From NCBI GenBank assembly GCA_036874045.1, contig CM072339.1:10609501-10673500 (forward strand): a stretch of DNA of 64,000 nucleotides, read 5' to 3'. The position numbers and the translations under genes were made by a program. The notes under the pieces were generated by a model. That model searched no databases. It was not told where the DNA came from and was given only the letters and a program-made list of their open reading frames with translations. Below, one piece after another: positions 1 to 10,506 of the stretch; within the stretch, counting starts at the first letter, position 1; the number at the start of each line of letters is the position of its first letter. Source of the DNA: Cymodocea nodosa (taxonomy: Eukaryota > Streptophyta > Magnoliopsida > Alismatales > Cymodoceaceae).

Positions 1-295
1 CTGAAATTTGAAATTAGAAGTGGAACACGTATCCATAAAAATAGGAACCATATTGCACGTTACAAGACACATTTTTGCAACGAGATTCATTTGCCTTATG
101 GACGTGCATTACAAATATAGAATAGAATGTTATTTACTAGTTACCAGCACTTGAGGAAAGAAAAGAAAATTCGTTGGGGAATTGGAAGGAGAAGCAGCTG
201 ATTCAACTTGATCCGTCAACAACTATTTACTGAGAACAAAGCATCAAACTAGTATGTAATTAATCTTCTGTTATTTTACTTTATATTAAGAGTTT
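1..295 (+). other. Leader of gypsy-type gag cassette
   Basis: This stretch has no open frame. It matches, in reverse complement, the sequence just upstream of the second gag copy (about 57693-57980), with many point differences. It is therefore the untranslated leader of the gag/F-box cassette that continues to 2110. No LTR or primer-binding site is visible; the element extends beyond the left edge of the window or is truncated. Confidence 0.6.
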
Positions 296-1675
296 ATGAG
301 CACATGGACTCGTTCTCTTAGCACTAAATGATTAGTAAGAACACCTACATAAGATTATTCAACATAGATGCATACTGAAATATTTTCTGAATTGGACTTT
401 AACAAAATCCTTAGGGGTGTAGCTAACCTTTCTTTAAAGGAGAATGAAGATATGGTTGCTCCAATAAAAAAACCATTAGGAGAAATTATGTATATTGAAT
501 TAGTTGATGAACTTTCATGTATTCGATTGCCAAACTTTAAGGGAGATAGGTTTGAACTGAAATCTAATTATATTAGTCAATTGCCAAACTTTCATGGATT
601 AGAAAGAGAAGATGCCTATTATTTCCTTAGAGAATTTAATGAAGTTTGTTAAATGATGAAAATGCCAAAATGAGTATTGATGCTATTAAACTTAGATATA
701 TCCCTTTTGCTTTAAAAGACACAGCTAAGAGATGATTATATACTCTATTGCCTGATTCAATTTCTGCATGGATTGAATTTTGCTCTGTTTTTCTAGAAAA
801 ATATTATCCAATACATCAAATGATTAAAAAGAAAAAGGAAATATTAATGTATAGCCAAAAATAGGGAGAATCATTTTGGAGATATTTTGAATGATTTAAA
901 GATTTACTAACTTAATGTCCACATCATGTAATGAGTAAAGTACAATTAATAGGTATAATTTATGAAGATATCGATGCTTCAACTAAATCTTTATTAGAAT
1001 CTACTTGTCAAAATGGATTTTTAAAATTGTGTTGTGAAGAAGCTTGAGCATACTTAGAAAACTTTGCAAAAAGAACTGCTTAGTGGGAAAACTCGGTTGA
1101 AGCTATTACAGATAAAAGAATATTGTCGAGGGGAATGCATGAAATAGATTCAAGAACTATGCTTGAAGTCAAATTAACTGAGTTAACAAAGAAAATAGAA
1201 GAGTTATCATTAAATCAAAAACTAACATAAAAGAATGCAAACATTAATGACTTAGATATTATTTATGCTAGAAACCAGAAAGATAACTTTGAAAATTCTT
1301 ATAACCCTAATTGGAGAAATCACTCGAACCTATCTTGGAGAAATAACAATTTCTAGGGAGGAGAAAATATAATTGACAAAAATATAAGTTATGATGCATT
1401 AATTGAATAAGGATCTAGAATAGAGAAGTTAGAAAAGATAATTCAACAATTAAACAATCGTCTAGACCATGTATTTTGAAATGTTGCCATTTAGAATCAT
1501 AATATGAATAGAAATATACCCCCTAGATAGAAGGAATCAATAGAAGTTAAACTTACTAGAGGATTTCCAATGCAAGTAGTGTATAACCCTATCAATAGAA
1601 TTGTTAATGAAATTGATACCTCCTTTGGGAGGAAAGCTGAATGAAGTAATATAACTAAAGTAATTATGTATAATA
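296..1675 (+). pseudogene. Athila-like Ty3/gypsy gag, degenerate
   Basis: The start at 296 is chosen because the same frame runs into the better-preserved gag at 57692 and both begin M-S-T. The capsid part holds the segment around FHGLEREDAYYFLREF (about 590-640), typical of the plant retrotransposon gag domain, then the tract KDTAKRWLYTL, here with a TGA at the tryptophan. The distal part around 1290-1340 reads NPNWRNHSNLSWRNN, characteristic of Athila-type gag. At least ten in-frame stops interrupt it (for example near 329, 650, 735 and 862). The protein would coat the element RNA. It lies 190 bases upstream of an F-box pseudogene in the same orientation, an arrangement repeated at 48439-49600 and 55027-57692. 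Family assignment is secure; the 3' end is approximate. Confidence 0.8.
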
Positions 1676-1750
1676 TAGTAAGTAGAAAAATATAAAAAGA
1701 AAAGAAAATGTAAGTTTAATTATAGTTAGTAATATCGTAGAGTTATTACT

Positions 1751-1780
1751 TAACTCAACGAACTTAGTCCGTTGAGTTAT
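1751..1780. repeat. ACTCAACG inverted repeat
   Basis: A short palindromic pair, TAACTCAACG then CGTTGAGTTA, separated by about ten bases (AACTTAGTC). It sits between gag and the F-box pseudogene. The same motif recurs in the equivalent spacer of the other cassette copies and across unrelated elements in this window. Confidence 0.6.
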
Positions 1781-1864
1781 GACCTAACACCATGAGTGTA
1801 GTTAAGTAGCTATATTAATTTTATCTCTGCTAAAAGTTGCTTATGTTATATAGAATCACAACAG

Positions 1865-2110
1865 ATGAAATTGGTGAAATTACCACTAGATGCACTAAGG
1901 GAAGTATTAAGTAACTTATTAGCTAAAGATCTGTGCAGATTGTATTGTGTGTCAAAAGAAATTAAAGAATGTATCAAAGAAAAATATTTTCATGGACTAC
2001 AAGTTGCAAAGATGACTAATATTAGTGATGGATTTTTATGGAATTCATTTAATTGTAGTTCAATCAGCTATGAATATAAACTGTTGGAATTCCACCCAAT
2101 ACATTAGAAG
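1865..2110 (+). pseudogene. F-box/FBA protein, copy 1, cut by copia LTR
   Basis: The first 82 codons of an F-box protein. Residues 6-45 (LPLDALREVLSNLLAKDLCRL, then CVSKEIKECI) form the F-box, which in plants docks on the SKP1 subunit of SCF ubiquitin ligases. The frame is open up to the point where a copia LTR begins at 2111. In the copies at 48439 and 56163 the same sequence continues into an F-box-associated C-terminal domain, so the remaining about 300 codons have been separated by the insertion and are not found downstream here. It follows a gypsy gag in the same orientation. The F-box call is strong; any function in the element is unknown. Confidence 0.8.
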
Positions 2111-3650
2111 TGTTGAGTATTTTGTTTTGATGATATGTGATAAATGGATATAATCATATTTACTTAATTACTGTTGTTTGTGAAAGTAAATTAAGAACAT
2201 CAATTAATATAGAAAAAGTTTACTGATATAAATACTTGTTTGTAATGGATCTGAAATTATGCTAAGTTGAATAACTAGTCATTAAGTTATACTAATTTTT
2301 CATTTAACTAAATGATAGTTAATGTGTGTTTTTATTGTAAAGCATGATATTTTTAAAGTTATATTTTTTGTATGATGTATAGTGCACGATAAAGACAACT
2401 TGTTAAGTTAGTGAGTTATTTGTATAAAGGTCACGTGAAAACTCGTTAAGTTATAGGCTTAAAAGTTAAAATAGGTCACGTGAGAACTCATTAAGTTAGT
2501 GAGTAAAAGAGTAGATGAACTCGTTAAGTTAGTATTGTACACGTAGTGAAATTAAAGTTTACGAATATTATATTGTATCACGTGAGTTGCACATGTTTAA
2601 CTCATTAAGTTAACATAACTGCACATGTTGAGTTGCTATATTGAACACTAAGGCAACTCGTTAGGTTAGTGTTATAAACTTAAAGTTAGTATTATTGCAC
2701 GTGGTAAGATTCTTATTATAAAAACATTTGTTTATTTCTATTTCGTTGAGTTATCTGTAACACAATGGAGTTGGTTCGTTGAGTTAACATAACACCATGA
2801 ACTTAGTTCATTGAGTTAGCTACAGTACTTGTCACGTGATTTGGCACATGATGAACTCGTTGAGTTAGATACATTTAGTTATAAATATACTTGTTTTACT
2901 CGTTTAGTTAACATTAACACAACAACTTGTTATTACACTTGATGAAAAATTTTGGACGAGAAAGTTTATTTTGCATGAAAATTTTCAAAGATCCACGATT
3001 GATGATTAAAGAAAACTCAAAAGGAAAACGTGGGTCAGAACATGTGTATTTCGATAAAGGAAAAACAAAAGACGTGAAGAGTGGAAAACTGATAGTGATT
3101 AAATGTGGAGGATATGCATGAAGTGAATATACAATATAAAAGGCATAGAATTCTCGTTGATCAATTATCCCTACACACCAAACAAAATATATTTTTAGAG
3201 ATCAAAACACCTCTTCAGGGAAAAGCTCTCAGATAGAAGGAAATTCAGTGAAGTAGAGAAAATCAGATTTATGTCACTAAAGATTTGAAGAATTAGAAGA
3301 AAGCAAATTCAGTGAAGTAGAGAAAGAAGAATATTTGTCACTGAAGAATTGTAGAAGAAGAAGAAGAAGACGAAGAAGAAGAAAAATCTCAAATAGGGAG
3401 AAATGTTTTAAATTCCGTAAATTAGTTTTCTCTATTTATAGTTATGAAATTGATTAGATGAAGCATGGTATCGTTATATAATTGCATCTACAATTTCTGA
3501 GGAGAATTGAATTGTATATTGTAATTGAAACATTGAATAAAATGATTTGATTAAAATAGTGTCTTGTTTTTATTTTTGAAGTTTCAATTATAATTGAAAA
3601 TGTTAAAAAACACAATTCACCCCTCTCTTGTGTAGCCATTCGACCCTACA
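2111..3650 (+). repeat. Copia-family LTR (element D)
   Basis: A 1540-bp LTR beginning TGTTGAGTATTTTG and ending CGACCCTACA, matching the LTRs at 6223, 15665, 33290 and, inverted, 20280 and 29595. It carries the family array of CACGTG boxes and ACTCGTTAAGTTA-like motifs (about 2400-2850). It interrupts the F-box gene, with AGAAG as the flanking five bases on the left. The matching 3' LTR is absent, so the target-site duplication cannot be confirmed. Confidence 0.9.
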
Positions 3651-3652
3651 AG

Positions 3653-3664
3653 TGGTATTAGAGT
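3653..3664 (+). other. Primer-binding site (tRNA-iMet type)
   Basis: TGGTATTAGAGT starts two bases after the LTR end. It differs by two C-to-T changes from the copia consensus TGGTATCAGAGC, which pairs with the 3' end of initiator methionine tRNA to prime minus-strand DNA synthesis. Confidence 0.85.
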
Positions 3665-3849
3665 TAGGTTGATAATCTTTGATATAAAATCGATACCAAC
3701 TTAATTAATATCATTGCTTATTCTGCCTTCCTTGTTTTTAAACAGCAATTGATATCTGAGTATTTGTTTAACTTTGTTAATTTTAGACTTAGGTTTTTTT
3801 AAAATTTTAAACTGTTTAAAATCAAATATGTTGAAAAATCTAAGGTAAG

Positions 3850-4648
3850 ATGGCTATTGGAAATGGTAATTTTTCTTTGTATGAAGGCCAAAATCTTAAC
3901 CATCCTCCTTTATTTGATGGAATACATTTTGAATATTGGAAATACAAGATGACAGTCTTTCTTTAAAGTATAGATCACAAGTTGTGGTTCATGATTTCAA
4001 AACAATGTACTTCGTTAACTACTCCTTATAATGCTTGGACAATTACTGAAAAAGAAAATGAAACTCTAAATGCAGAAGGCTTAAATATCTTATTTTGTGC
4101 ATTGAGTTATGAACAGTTCAGTAAAGTGTCGGCATATAAATCTACTTATGAGGTATGACATGCATTAGAAATTTCATGTGAAGGTACTTCTCAAGTTAAA
4201 GAGACTAAGATTAATATCTTAATTCATAAGTATGAACTCTTTAAGATGCATGAAGATAAAAGTATTTCTAAGATGTTTTCTAGATTCCTAGATATCATAA
4301 ATTCTTTAAAATGCTTAGGAAAGAACTTTGAATAGAAGGATTTGGTGAGAAAAATTCTCAGATCCCTAAGTTCTAAGTGGTCTTAGAAAGTGACATCAAT
4401 TGAGGAATCACAAGACTTAAATGTTTATATTATAAATGAGCTTATAGGAAATTTAACTGCTTATGAAGTTCAATTAAATGATTCACTGAGTCACAACAAA
4501 TTAAAAATGAAGAAAGAAATAGCCTTCGAAATTAATTCAGATTCTGAGATATCAACTGATTCTAACGAGGATTTGATTTTGCTAACTAGGAAATTTAAGA
4601 AAGTATGGAATGCTAGGAAACAGCAAAGGAACAGAAATGACAAACCCT
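3850..4648 (+). pseudogene. Copia gag, truncated (element D)
   Basis: The start ATG is conserved with the gag of elements A (8004), B (29394) and C (35013). It encodes the amino-terminal about 265 codons of a Ty1/copia gag: GNGNFSLYEGQNLN, then PLFDGIHFEYWKYKM, then the capsid tract KMHEDKSISKMFSRFLD. In-frame stops occur near 3964, 4158, 4333 and 4384. The stop at 4384 (TAG in W-S-stop-K-V-T) is shared with all three other copies, whereas the CAG at 4114 is intact here but TAG in the others. Similarity stops at 4648, just before the zinc knuckle, where unrelated sequence begins. Confidence 0.85.
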
Positions 4649-4853
4649 TAGGGGTTGTTAGTGCACATCGAAAAGTTCAGACAGAAATGAAATGGAAAGT
4701 TCAAAAGGAAAGGAAATAGAATGTCTAGAATGTCAGAATTTCCATAAGGGTTTAGTGCACCTATTGGAAAGTTCAGAAAGTTAGAATTCCTATGGGGTTT
4801 TAGTGCACGCCAGAATGTTTAGAAATTGAAAAAGTAATGAAATAAATTCTAAT
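4649..4853. other. Unassigned sequence with internal repeats
   Basis: No coding signal that I recognise. Short phrases recur two or three times here (TTAGTGCAC, GAAAGTTCAGA, CCTATGGGG-like), suggesting decayed local duplications at the breakpoint that truncated element D. Confidence 0.3.
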
Positions 4854-6094
4854 ACACTACTTAAAATTGTGTAATTGATATATTAATTTGTAATTTTATA
4901 TTTACACCTAAAAATAATATTAATGAATTGAAAATAATATTAATTTATTTGATGTTCAAATATAATTATGTACATTAAATGTTTTTAATTGTACATTAGG
5001 AAATATAGAATAATAATCATCAAAATGCAAAAGGTCCCTAAAAGATAAGCATACTTTTACCATTAAAAATCTACATCTTCATATTTTCTTTGTAAATTTA
5101 ATTTTATTATTATTATTATTATTATTAATTCTTAGATATATATGTCTAATATTATTCTCTCTTTTTCTTAAATTTTTTATATTATTATAATTATTTTATT
5201 TTATTTTATGTGTATTTATAATTTTTTAAAAAATAATATAAAGATGTTATATCATTATTAATCCATTGTTTACCATTATTATTTTAATATATATGTATGT
5301 ATATTTACTTAACTTGGCAAAACCGAGAATGTCTTTGTTGAGCATATGAACAAAATATTTACTGATATATTATTATTATTTACATATTTACTTATTGGAA
5401 AATGGTTGAAACGTAAATATATTGGTTCAACCGATAGATTATAAACTATTAATATTTATTAATATTGGAAACGGTTGAATCGATGATCTTTCGGTTCAAT
5501 CGATAATTTATGTTATATATATATATATATATTAATCGGTTGAGTAGAGGGCTCAATATATTTGTAATTTTTTATGATATTTTTGAATTGGTTGAACCAA
5601 TCATGTTCGGTTCAACTGATACTTTTTATATATATAAATATATATATATGTATATATATTTTTTTAATTGGTTGAACCATTCATGTTCGGCTCAACCGAT
5701 ACTTTATATATATATATAAATATATATATGTATATGTATGTATATATGTATATGTATTTTAAACTAAATTGTATTTAAAGATTAAAATAATAATAATAAT
5801 TTATAATCTATGGTTTGAACTAATAGATTTATGATTTCAACCAAAATATATTATAAAACACTACCTAAAATTGTGTAATTAATACATCAATTTGTAATTT
5901 TATTTTTAAAAATGAAAATAATATTAATGACTTGAAAAAGTATACATGCTCAAATTATTACAACATAAATTTAAAAAGTAGTCTAAAAGTACAAAGCATT
6001 CAAAGTATTACAACATCAATCTACATAATAGTCCAAAGATACAAAGCATTCTACTTATTACTTATTAAGATCCAAAGGTATAATATAAATGGAC
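4854..6094. repeat. AT-rich repeats with CGGTTGAACCGAT motif
   Basis: Noncoding. A block at 4854-4945 starting ACACTACTTAAAATTGTG is repeated directly at 5858-5940. Between them are ATT microsatellites (about 5103-5127), long AT runs (5512-5532, 5625-5660, 5703-5755) and at least five degenerate copies of a palindrome-like motif, CGGTTGAACCGAT (near 5424, 5468, 5495, 5588, 5670). The open frames seen here are low-complexity artefacts. The right edge adjoins the Harbinger 3' coding end and may be part of that transposon, but I found no terminal inverted repeat. Confidence 0.45.
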
Positions 6095-6222
6095 TTAAAT
6101 AGTCCTTCCATCCCACATTACCATCATCATATCCTTATGCATCTTATCAGCTAATTCTTTAAGTTGTTCTTGACTCGTTCCAACCTGTGAATGTCCATCC
6201 ATATGCACTTCTCTTGATGGTT
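6095..6222 (-). pseudogene. PIF/Harbinger transposase, C-terminal end
   Basis: The last about 42 codons of the transposase whose main body lies at 17247-18535. When copia element A and one copy of its TGGTT duplication are ignored, the minus-strand frame passes from ITDDIQP (17247 side) directly into SREVHMDGHSQVG here and ends at a stop at 6095. The tail is lysine- and methionine-rich (KELADKMHKDMMM). The assignment depends on the continuity of the frame across the insertion. Confidence 0.75.
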
Positions 6223-7805
6223 TGTTGAGTATTTTTGTTTTGATGATGTGTGCTGAATGAAAATAATCATATTTGCTCAATTACTATTGCTTGTGAAAAG
6301 AAATTAAAATCATCAATTAATACATAAAAAGCTTACTAATATAAATACTTGTCTATATTGGATCTGAAGTTAATAACTAGTCATTTCGTTGCATTAATTT
6401 CTCATTTAGCTAAACGTTAAGTTAACGTGTGTTTTTATTGAAAAGCATGATATGTTTTAATGTTATATCTTTTGTATCATGAACAGTGCACGTTTAGACA
6501 ACTTGTTAAGTTAGAGTTTTGTTTGTATAGAGGTCACGTGAGAACTCGTTAAGTTAGAGGCTTAAAGGTTAAAATAGGTCACGTGATAACTCGTTAAGTT
6601 AGTGAGTAAAAGAAGAGACGAACTCGTTAAGTTAGTGTTATAGACGTGGTGAAATTATAAGTTATGAATGTTGTAGTGTATCATGTGAGGTGCACATGTT
6701 TAACTCGTTAAGTTAACATACCTAAACGCGTTGAGTTGCTATATTGAACACTAAGGCAATACGTTAGGTTAACGTTATAAACTTAAGTTGTTATTTTTGC
6801 ACGTGGTAAAATTCTGATTATAAAAACATTTGTTTATTACTGGTTCGTTGAGTTATCATAACACAACGGGCATGATTCGTTGAGATAGCATAACACCACA
6901 GACTTAGTTCGTTGAGTTAGCTACAGTACTTGTCACGTGAAATAGCACAAGGTGAACTCGTTAAGTTAGAAACGTTAAGTTATATATATATACCTGTGTT
7001 ACTCGTTTAGTTAACATTAAAGTAATGACTTCTTATTACACTGATGAAAAATATTTGGATGAGAAAGTTTATTTTTAGGAAATTTTTCAGACATCCAGGA
7101 CTGATGATTAAAGAAAATTTGAAATATAAACGTGGGTTAGAACGTGTGTGTTTCGATGAAGGAAAAAGAAAAGACGTGGAGAAGTGGAAAACTAGTAGTG
7201 GTTAAACGTGAAGGATATGCATGAAATGAAGATACAGTATAAAAGGCATAGAATTCTCGTTAATCAATTTATCCTTGCACACAAAACGAAAAATCTTTTC
7301 AAGGATCAAACCATCCTTGCACACCAAAAGAAAAATCTTTTTCAAGGATCAAAAACACCTCTTCGAGAAAAATTTCTCAAGTGGAAGAAAGTTCAGTGAA
7401 GCATAAAAAGGTAAGATTTTCATCACTGAAGATTTGAAGTATCAGAAGAAAGCAAATTCGGTGAAGCATGAAAAGACAAGATATTCGTCACTGAAGAATT
7501 GCTGAAGAAGAAAAAGAAGAAGAAGAAAGATCTCAAACAGGGAGAAAAGTTTTAAATTCCGCAAATTAGTTTTCTCTGTTTGTAGTTATGAAATTGTTTA
7601 GATGATACATGGTATCAAAATATAATTGCATCTACAATTTCTGAGGAGAATTGAATTGTATATTGTAATTGAAACCTTGAATAAAAATGATTTTATGAAA
7701 ACAATGTCTTGACTTGTTTTTGAGTTTTAAAGTTTCAATTATTTTTCAGAAAATATTAAAAATACACAATTCACCCCCCCTCTTATGTAGCCATACGATC
7801 CTACA
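6223..7805 (+). repeat. 5' LTR of copia A
   Basis: 1583 bp, TGTTGAGTATTT to GATCCTACA. It contains CACGTG boxes near 6536, 6583, 6799 and 6935 and repeated AACTCGTTAAGTTA motifs (6490, 6544, 6590, 6620, 6702, 6956) plus TCGTTGAGTTA forms near 6844 and 6910. These are the only obvious candidates for transcriptional control elements. The 3' third has a purine-rich GAAGAAGAAG stretch at about 7500-7540. Confidence 0.93.
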
Positions 7806-7807
7806 AG

Positions 7808-7819
7808 TGGTATTAGAGC
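7808..7819 (+). other. Primer-binding site of copia A
   Basis: TGGTATTAGAGC, one C-to-T change from the initiator-tRNA-Met complement TGGTATCAGAGC, two bases after the LTR end. Confidence 0.88.
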
Positions 7820-8003
7820 TTTGTGAATAATCTTTGATATAAAATCGATACCGACTTTTAATATCATTGCTTATTCTACCTTCCTTGTTTTTAAATGGAA
7901 ATTAATATCTGAGCATACGTTTAACTCTATTAATTTAAGGCTCAAGTTGTTTTAAAGTTTTTAGACTGTTTAAAATCAAATAGGTTGAAAAATCTAAGGT
8001 AAA

Positions 8004-10258
8004 ATGGCTATTGGAAATGGGAATTTTTCTTTATATGAAGGCCAAAATCTTAATCGTCCTCTTTTATTTGATGGAATACATTTTGAATATTGGAAATATA
8101 AGATGACTGTTTTTCTTCAAAGTATAGATCATAAATTGTGGTTCATGATTTCTAAACCATATATTCCGTTAACTACTCTTATAATACTGGGACAATTACT
8201 GAAAAACAAAATGAAACTCTAAATGCTAAGGGCTTAAATATTTTATTTTGTGTATTGAGTTATGAATAGTTCAGTAAAGTGTCGACATATAAATCTGCTT
8301 ATGAGGTGTGGCATGCATTAGAAGTTTCACATGAAGGTACTTCTCAAGTTAAAGAGACAAAAATAAACATGTTGATTCATAAGTATGAACTCTTTAAGAT
8401 GCATGAAGACGAAAATATTTTTGAGATGTTGTCCAGATTTCCTGATATCATAAACTCTTTAAAATGTTTAAGAAAGAATTTTGAACAGAAGGATTTGGTG
8501 AGGAAAATTCTCAGATCCCTAAGTTCTAAATGGTCTTAGAAAGTAACATCAATTGAGGAATCACGAGATTTAAATGTTTATACTATGAATGAACTTATAG
8601 GAAATTTAACAGCTTATGAAGTTCAATTAAATGAATCACTAAGTCACAACAAACTAAAAATGAAGAAAGAAATAGCCTTTGAAATTAATTCAGATTCTGA
8701 TATTTCTACTAATTCTAACGAGGATTTGATTTTGCTGACTAGGAAATTCAAGAAAGCATGGAAAGCTAGGAAACAGCAAAGGAACAAAAATGATAAACCC
8801 TCAACGTCAAAATCATTGAATAACAAGAATTCTTCATCCAGAAAGTATATATGTTACAAGTGTAAGAAACTTGGACATCTTTCTCTAGATTGTACTATGA
8901 GGAAAAATGAAAACAAAGTAGGACAAATCAGAAGAAGACGGCTCGGAAAACTCAGAGAAAGTTTTACAAAAAAGGCTTTGAAGGTCACTTGGGATGACAC
9001 GTCTGAAGAGTCTGAATCTGAGGAATCAGCATCAAAATCTTCACATTCAGAAAGAGAACAAGAGTTATAAGAGGTTGCTCATGTGTGCTTCATGGTAGAT
9101 GAGTCTGAGGTAATATCTGATCCTGAAAGTCATTCAGATTTCAACTTTGATGAATTATTATGTGCTTATCATGCATTATTACAATAACTTAAAGTATGTA
9201 AACTGGAAAATAAGAATATTAGAAAATCTTCATCCATTATGGAAGAAGAAAATTGTTTCCTGTCTACTACTTTAGAAAAGTTTAAATGTGATAATGAAAA
9301 TCATGCTAGAGATTTGCAAAAATTTAGATTTAATGAATGTAACTTGCATGAACAAATACAGAATATAAATGATGAAAAATTAAAGATAGAATCTGAAAAT
9401 GAAATGTTGAGAAACAATATAAATAAACTTGAATTAGAGATAGAAAAATTAAAACTAAGAGAGCAAGATTTAAATTCTACCTTTGAGAAATGGAATTTAA
9501 GTCAAACTAAGTTAGACAAACTAACTAGTACCCCTGCGGTGTCTTATAAATTTGGCTTAGGATTTGATTATCCTGAATATCTTGAATCTCAAGCCAATAA
9601 AGGATTTATTAGTTGCAGTTCAAGTAAATCTAAGACTAAAATTCCTTTTATTATGAAACAAGGTAATAAATATGTAGAAGTATGTACTTCAAGGGATGAA
9701 TCATGCAGTAATAATATAAATCAATGTGATTTGTCAAATTGTACTTCTAACATGACTATAAATGTTTCTAAAAATCTTTTTTCTTGTTCTAGAAATTCAG
9801 TTTCTAATGTTTCTAAAATTTAAGACAATTGTAGTAAACTGAAAATTCAGAAACCTGAGCATGTAATTCAATACACTGGTATTAGACCAATTACTCATTC
9901 TGCATGTGATAAAACAAAAAATTCTTGTACAGAAAAATATTTTGTATGTACGGAAAGTGTTAATACAAGTACAAAATCTTGGTATGAACTTATAGAAATG
10001 TATAAGCATGACCAAAATAAATTAACATTTGATAAAAATATGTTTGGTCTTGATTATACTACATCTGAAAACAAAAAGAATGATTGCAAAAGCAATAATG
10101 GTATATGTGAGTATGAAGCTAATGATAAATCAATAATACTTACAACTAATAAGAATATAAATGATAATGTTAAACTATTTTTAAACAAAAAGAAGAAATA
10201 TGCGTTTAATGAACTTGGTCCTCAACAACATTGGGTATCGAGAAAAAGTTTTTCTTAA
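8004..10258 (+). pseudogene. Copia gag, copy A
   Basis: Long gag (about 750 codons), like copy C. Order: capsid region (8004-8760), a CCHC zinc knuckle CYKCKKLGHLSLDC (about 8852-8893) for RNA binding, an acidic serine/glutamate segment, then a helical, coiled-coil-like tail rich in K, E and N (about 9240-9520) and a C-terminal region without recognised domain. Breaks include a frameshift near 8185, TAG at 8267 and 8537 (both shared with B and C) and further stops near 9068, 9185 and 9820. The start matches the other copies. It is followed directly by the protease region. Confidence 0.85.
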
Positions 10259-10260
10259 TT

Positions 10261-10506
10261 TGTGTTGTAGGAGGAAACAACATCAAAATCGATCTTGGAC
10301 AGTGGAGCGTCAAGTCACATGACCGGACAAAAAGTCTATTACAAAATTTTACAAATACCATGAAAGGAAGAGTAACATTGGGAAAAAAAATCAAAGATAA
10401 AATCATAGGTATGGGCAATGTTCAAATAACTCCTACTTGTGTTATTTCGAATGTACTATTTGTAGAAAACCTAGATTTTAATTTGCTGAGTGTCATAAAT
10501 GGATAA
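10261..10506 (+). pseudogene. Copia aspartic protease, copy A, frameshifted active site
   Basis: The region QNFTNTMKGRVTLG, then IIGMGNVQITPTC and NVLFVENLDFNLLSV is the retropepsin of Ty1/copia, which matures the gag-pol polyprotein. The active-site segment, intact in copy B as LILDSGASSHMT, here reads in another frame (DLGQWSVKSH), so the catalytic DSG motif is lost. The frame ends at a TAA at 10504 that lies right at the fusion with the reverse-transcriptase stub; copy B has the same stop. Confidence 0.8.

Noticed and set aside
2927..3121. 64-codon frame in the copia LTR
   Set aside because: Falls wholly in the LTR and is not open in the other LTR copies.
5510..5719. Open frame rich in Tyr and Ile
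   Set aside because: Translation of TA dinucleotide runs; no protein character.
9797..10015. Minus-strand frame with repeated F, C and T residues inside copia gag
   Set aside because: Antisense shadow of gag; the same shadow appears at 27389 and 36825.
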